From a virus: a stretch of 26,917 nucleotides of DNA. The stretch spans positions 1-26,917 of IMG/VR virus record IMGVR_UViG_3300030390_001811; one strand, written 5' to 3'. Of the stretch, positions 26,795-26,917 are shown piece after piece. The notes beneath the pieces are model-generated. The model worked only from the letters and a program-made list of their open reading frames with translations. It was not told the DNA's origin and made no database searches. The translations under genes were made by a program, and so were the position numbers. Position 1 is the stretch's first letter, and each line of letters opens with the position of its first letter.

Positions 26795-26917
26795 ATGGGT
26801 CCGGATATGATTAGCCTAATCGCGGATTGTGTGATTAATGCAGTGATTACCCACAAGAAAACCAATACTAACTATACGATTGTAAATCCTGTCATGATTA
26901 AAATTAATGGCGATTGG
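26795..26917 (+). CDS. Partial hypothetical protein, runs off the right edge
   Basis: Forty-one open codons from the ATG at 26795: MGPDMISLIADCVINAVITH, then KKTNTNYTIVNPVMIKINGD. It begins 2 bp after the preceding stop, with GGGGG upstream. Frame is open to the last base. Too little to classify. Confidence 0.5.
   Translation, partial: MGPDMISLIADCVINAVITHKKTNTNYTIVNPVMIKINGDW

Noticed and set aside
1-26917. Integrase, att sites, CRISPR arrays, insertion sequences, TET/JBP oxidase, toxin-antitoxin pairs
   Set aside because: Looked for and not seen. No tyrosine or serine recombinase motifs, no spaced direct-repeat array, no transposase, and no recognisable oxidase partner for the TAGT-like gene within the window.

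Overview
The window looks like most of a tailed double-stranded DNA phage (Caudoviricetes) genome, or a prophage, of a Gram-negative host, probably an aquatic gammaproteobacterium. The evidence is moderately AT-rich DNA, Shine-Dalgarno sites of the GAGG type, dense ATGA/TAATG gene overlaps, and a gene set (ERF, NinX-like, YopX, lambda O/P-like initiators, DnaB helicase) typical of phages of such hosts. No host chromosomal gene, integrase or att site is visible. The host assignment is inference.

Left block (1-7313, minus strand): the packaging and head module, read leftwards. Small and large terminase, DUF4055-type portal, SPP1 gp7-like head protein, scaffold-like coiled coil and major capsid protein are followed by a clear terminator, two small proteins and the window edge. 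A candidate late promoter lies at 7352-7379. Tiny 5-3-5 hairpins with GGG loops abut the start codons of the small terminase and the scaffold. A rightward island of three small genes (2249-2768) interrupts the block.

Middle-left block (7390-13826, minus strand): two leftward operons. The promoter-distal one (9343 to 7390) holds small accessory proteins, including a DUF6378-like one, and ends in a strong terminator. The other (13826 to 9692) starts with small proteins, then an ERF annealing protein and SSB, then an M15 endolysin, a holin-like protein and other membrane or basic proteins. Recombination and lysis genes therefore share a leftward transcription unit.

Control region (13827-13970): divergent promoters, each carrying a GGAATAAGCC-type site. 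The same site recurs at three other promoters (about 9395, 22278 and 24409). Rightwards it drives an HTH protein (possible repressor), a second HTH-like protein, a ribbon-helix-helix protein, a NinX-like protein and small membrane proteins.

Right block (16324-26917, plus strand): first an accessory operon with a TET-associated-type glycosyltransferase (TAGT) and a Mom-like GNAT protein, a probable DNA hypermodification pair. Next comes a replication operon (O-like initiator with internal iterons, P-like loader, DnaB helicase) behind a structured leader. Then come operator-controlled small genes including a SEC-C zinc microprotein, an antirepressor-like gene and YopX, a tRNA-like element, and a run of small unknown genes that continues past the right edge.

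The most unusual features are the five-copy operator network, the glycosyltransferase/Mom-like pair, the start-codon mini-hairpins, the leader with two exclusive pairings over the initiator Shine-Dalgarno, the 95-nt tRNA-like element, and a possible leftward small RNA near 16139-16285. All similarity statements come from reading the sequence and remembered family patterns. No search was run.
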